A stretch of DNA of 43,656 nucleotides. It comes from Thioalkalivibrio sp. (GTDB lineage: Bacteria; Pseudomonadota; Gammaproteobacteria; Ectothiorhodospirales; Ectothiorhodospiraceae). Below, piece by piece: positions 43,587-43,656 of the stretch. The DNA is taken from NCBI GenBank assembly GCA_011389655.1, contig JAABTX010000014.1:1-43656 (forward strand). Direction: 5' to 3'. The position numbers and the translations under genes were made by a program. A model generated the notes under the pieces. It had not been told where the DNA came from and made no database searches. It worked only from the letters and a program-made list of their open reading frames with translations. Each line of letters opens with the position of its first letter. Within the stretch, counting starts at the first letter, position 1.

Positions 43587-43598
43587 GAACCGCCGGGG

Positions 43599-43635
43599 GT
43601 GTGGTGGGCACACTTCGTTTTGCCCACCCTACCAA
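43599..43635. repeat. Palindromic repeat, GGGTGGGC family
   Basis: GGTGGGCACACTTCGTTTTG followed by CCCACCCTACC is an inverted copy of the unit at 20761. The window ends in CGTAGGGT (43649-43656), the start of a second unit, so the pair is cut by the window edge. Confidence 0.85.
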
Positions 43636-43656
43636 AGCACCGCCAAACCGTAGGGT

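Noticed and set aside
1-43656. CRISPR array, prophage or insertion sequence
   Set aside because: The repeats are palindromic with irregular spacing and no unique spacers of constant length. No cas, integrase or transposase gene was seen.

Overview
The window is high-GC DNA from a gammaproteobacterium. The best clue is the conserved block gcv operon / ubiI-ubiH-pepP-ygfB / zapA-6S RNA-fau, which is the classical gammaproteobacterial neighbourhood of ssrS. The split glycine decarboxylase (GcvPA + GcvPB), the DsrE-like protein and the many GC-rich palindromic intergenic repeats suggest the Chromatiales / Ectothiorhodospiraceae (Thioalkalivibrio-like). That placement is inference; no rRNA or tRNA gene was recognised. 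Nothing looks like a phage, plasmid or insertion sequence, and gene density and GC are typical of chromosome.

Layout: (1) 277-3512: a bacteriohemerythrin, then a zinc uptake system, znuCB (minus) divergent from znuA (plus), with a Zur-like palindrome between them. (2) 3727-9177: glycine cleavage operon gcvT-gcvH-gcvPA-tpx-gcvPB on the minus strand, led by a tandem glycine riboswitch with a visible terminator hairpin and promoter. (3) 9178-9566: unusual AT-rich intergenic region with DnaA-box-like sites. (4) 9567-14206: tightly overlapping minus-strand operon, orphan gene-ygfB-pepP-ubiH-ubiI. (5) 14607-16743: zapB-like gene, zapA, 6S RNA, fau and an EVE-domain gene. (6) 16922-20658: GST, an orphan gene, ilvA and divergent rpiA. 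(7) 21083-25891: three-gene operon of FMN-dependent glutamate-synthase-like, acetolactate-synthase-like and aldehyde dehydrogenase proteins. (8) 26199-30393: AhpD-like protein, PAS histidine kinase and gnd, divergent from tal, with a perfect 16-bp palindrome between gnd and tal. (9) 30533-35795: the most unusual region, a RiPP metallophore operon of the HvfABCD/bufferin type (DoxX protein, Cys-rich precursor, DUF692 enzyme, DUF2063 partner). It is followed by a membrane protein whose C-terminal half looks like a degenerate APH-type kinase, and preceded by a small secreted protein. (10) 36050-37594: zwf. (11) 37812-42349: an MCE-type lipid transporter (MlaE-STAS, MlaF, MlaD and an auxiliary lipoprotein), with a PagL-like lipid A deacylase upstream. 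(12) 42415-43586: a small DoxX-like membrane protein and a DsrE-family protein.

How it fits together: the metabolic genes cover C1/glycine metabolism (gcv, fau), the pentose phosphate pathway (gnd, tal, zwf, rpiA), ubiquinone hydroxylation and isoleucine biosynthesis. Envelope functions (MCE transporter, PagL) and metal handling (Znu, HvfABCD-like) make up most of the rest. Intergenic spaces carry two families of palindromic repeats: one built on GGAGCGGCTTCCAGCCGC, the other on GGGTGGGC...GCCCACC. Start sites were placed by eye from Shine-Dalgarno sequences and gene overlaps; family assignments come from recognised motifs without a database search.
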